Positions 5,016-5,724 of a stretch of 5,724 nt of DNA are shown one piece after another. Source of the DNA: Gemmatimonadota bacterium (GTDB lineage: Bacteria > ARS69). Made by a program: the position numbers and the translations under genes. Location of the stretch: NCBI GenBank assembly GCA_020431545.1, contig JAGQIB010000605.1, positions 1 through 5,724 on the forward strand. Direction: 5' to 3'. Within the stretch, counting starts at the first letter, position 1. Each line of letters starts with the position of its first letter. The notes beneath the pieces are model-generated. The model was given only the letters and a program-made list of their open reading frames with translations. It did no database searches and had not been told where the DNA came from.

Positions 5016-5576
5016 ATGCCTCACGAGCCCGCGGCGGCCCTGCCGATCGACCCGACACCTCTGGTGCCGCGCGAGACGGTGCGGGCGGCGGTGGAGGGGG
5101 ATCTGGCGGCCTTCGAGCGGATCTACCGGACGCACGTGGGTCGGGTTCACGCCCTGTGCGTGCGGCTCACGGGCAACGAGGACGAGGCGCAGGATGCGGT
5201 GCAGGAGACGTTCGTGAAGGCCTGGCGGCGGTTGGACACGTTCGAGGGGCGGGCGTCGCTCTCGACCTGGCTCCACCGGCTCGCGGTCAACTCGGTGCTG
5301 GACCGCAAGCGGGCGGGGAAACGTCGGCCGGAGATGCTCTCGGAGGACGGCGAGGTGCCGTCGCCGGCGGTGGCGCCGATCTCGATCGAGGGCGCGATCG
5401 ACCTGGAGCGGGCGATCGCGACGCTGCCCGAAGGGGCGCGGATGGCCTTCGTCCTGCACGACGTGGAGGGTTGGCGGCACCGCGAGATCGCGGCCGCGAC
5501 CGGCACCGCGGAGGGGACCTGGCGCGCGCAGCTGCACCGTGCGCGGCGGTTGCTGAGGGAGGTTCTGACGAGATGA
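5016..5576 (+). CDS. ECF (group IV) RNA polymerase sigma factor
   Basis: 186 residues, normal for an extracytoplasmic-function sigma factor, which recruits RNA polymerase to stress or envelope-response promoters. Sigma region 2 spans about 33-101, with FERIYRTHVGRVHALCVRLTG, then DEAQDAVQETFVKAWRRLDTF (core binding) and STWLHRLAVNSVLDRKR (region 2.4, -10 recognition). An acidic/proline linker follows (about 105-125). Region 4 spans about 129-182 with LERAIATLPEGARMAFVLHDVEGW and the helix-turn-helix HREIAAATGTAEGTWRAQLHRAR, which reads the -35 element; tryptophan replaces the more usual valine or serine in the GT(V/S)K turn. There is no extra C-terminal domain. The gene overlaps the next one by ATGA, the classic sigma/anti-sigma arrangement, so activity is probably held by that partner. 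The N-terminal 20 residues are Pro/Ala-rich and unassigned. Its spacer carries the 140-base inverted repeat. No autoregulated ECF promoter could be recognised. Confidence 0.93.
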   Translation: MPHEPAAALPIDPTPLVPRETVRAAVEGDLAAFERIYRTHVGRVHALCVRLTGNEDEAQDAVQETFVKAWRRLDTFEGRASLSTWLHRLAVNSVLDRKRAGKRRPEMLSEDGEVPSPAVAPISIEGAIDLERAIATLPEGARMAFVLHDVEGWRHREIAAATGTAEGTWRAQLHRARRLLREVLTR

Positions 5577-5724
5577 GCGAGCAGGAACGGCACGAAGAGG
5601 AGCTCGCCCCCGAGCTGGCGGATGCGATCCGGCGTCTGCCGCGGGAGGTCGAGCCGGCGCGGGATCTGTGGCCGGGGATCCAGGCGCGACTGCACGAGGA
5701 GTCGGCTCCGGCGCGAGCCGACGG
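5573..5724 (+). CDS. Probable anti-sigma factor, N-terminal part (runs off the window)
   Basis: Starts at ATG 5573, inside the sigma stop codon (ATGA), with AGGGAGG about 10 bases upstream. Fifty residues are visible: a highly charged start, MSEQERHEEE, then LADAIRRLPREVEPARDLWPGIQARLHEE. The 'LPxEVxPxRDLWPxIxxRL' wording is common in the cytoplasmic N-terminus of putative anti-sigma or ECF-partner membrane proteins in Gemmatimonadota-like genomes (from memory of such proteins). No zinc-binding HxxxCxxC motif is seen in this part, and any transmembrane helix would lie beyond the window. The role is inferred mainly from position and overlap with the sigma gene. It is likely to bind and restrain that sigma factor. 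Confidence 0.7.
   Translation, partial: MSEQERHEEELAPELADAIRRLPREVEPARDLWPGIQARLHEESAPARAD

Noticed and set aside
5147..5695. Minus-strand frames opposite the sigma gene (also 4722-5537)
   Set aside because: They are antisense to a clear ECF sigma factor; arginine-rich products without domains are typical shadows in GC-rich DNA.

Overview
The window is high-GC bacterial DNA, and most of it reads as one coherent Gram-negative chromosome segment. Signal peptides, an outer-membrane beta-barrel-like protein, strong GGAGG-type ribosome sites and an ECF sigma/anti-sigma pair fit an environmental, MAG-type lineage such as Eisenbacteria, Gemmatimonadota or Myxococcota. That placement is inference from protein style only. 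The first ~470 bases look different: they hold the end of a VapB-type antitoxin and a VapC PIN toxin that resembles actinobacterial VapC and has its own codon habits.

Left part (1-2331). VapB and VapC overlap by GTGA on the plus strand. VapC has all its catalytic acids but no stop codon where the family ends. It runs instead into the antisense of a minus-strand gene for a secreted, barrel-like outer-membrane protein (start 1378), which likewise has no stop and reads on through the antisense of VapC. Two genes facing each other, each losing its end at the same point (about 464-490), indicate a chimeric junction: either an assembly artefact or a real recombination breakpoint. Upstream of the barrel gene, in the same operon with an ATGA overlap, is a secreted protein with a LolA/DUF5686-like WID motif. 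The two may form an envelope module that other bacteria carry as one polypeptide.

Middle (2332-4183). A 210-base divergent spacer leads to a complete 514-residue metallophosphatase/5'-nucleotidase with all seven metal ligands and no visible signal peptide. After its stop come four 15-base tandem repeats able to form GC-rich hairpins, in the gap before a convergent gene.

Right part (4184-5724). A LOG-family (TIGR00730) Rossmann-fold protein lies on the minus strand. Between its start and the divergent ECF sigma gene is a 140-base element with 26-base terminal inverted repeats (23/26 matching) and two internal hairpins, which looks like a REP/MITE-type mobile palindrome. The sigma gene overlaps, by ATGA, a probable anti-sigma gene that runs off the window.

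The most notable items are the head-to-head chimeric junction, the inverted-repeat element, the possible split envelope module and the amplified signal-peptide core. I see no convincing new defence system, CRISPR array, tRNA or rRNA.
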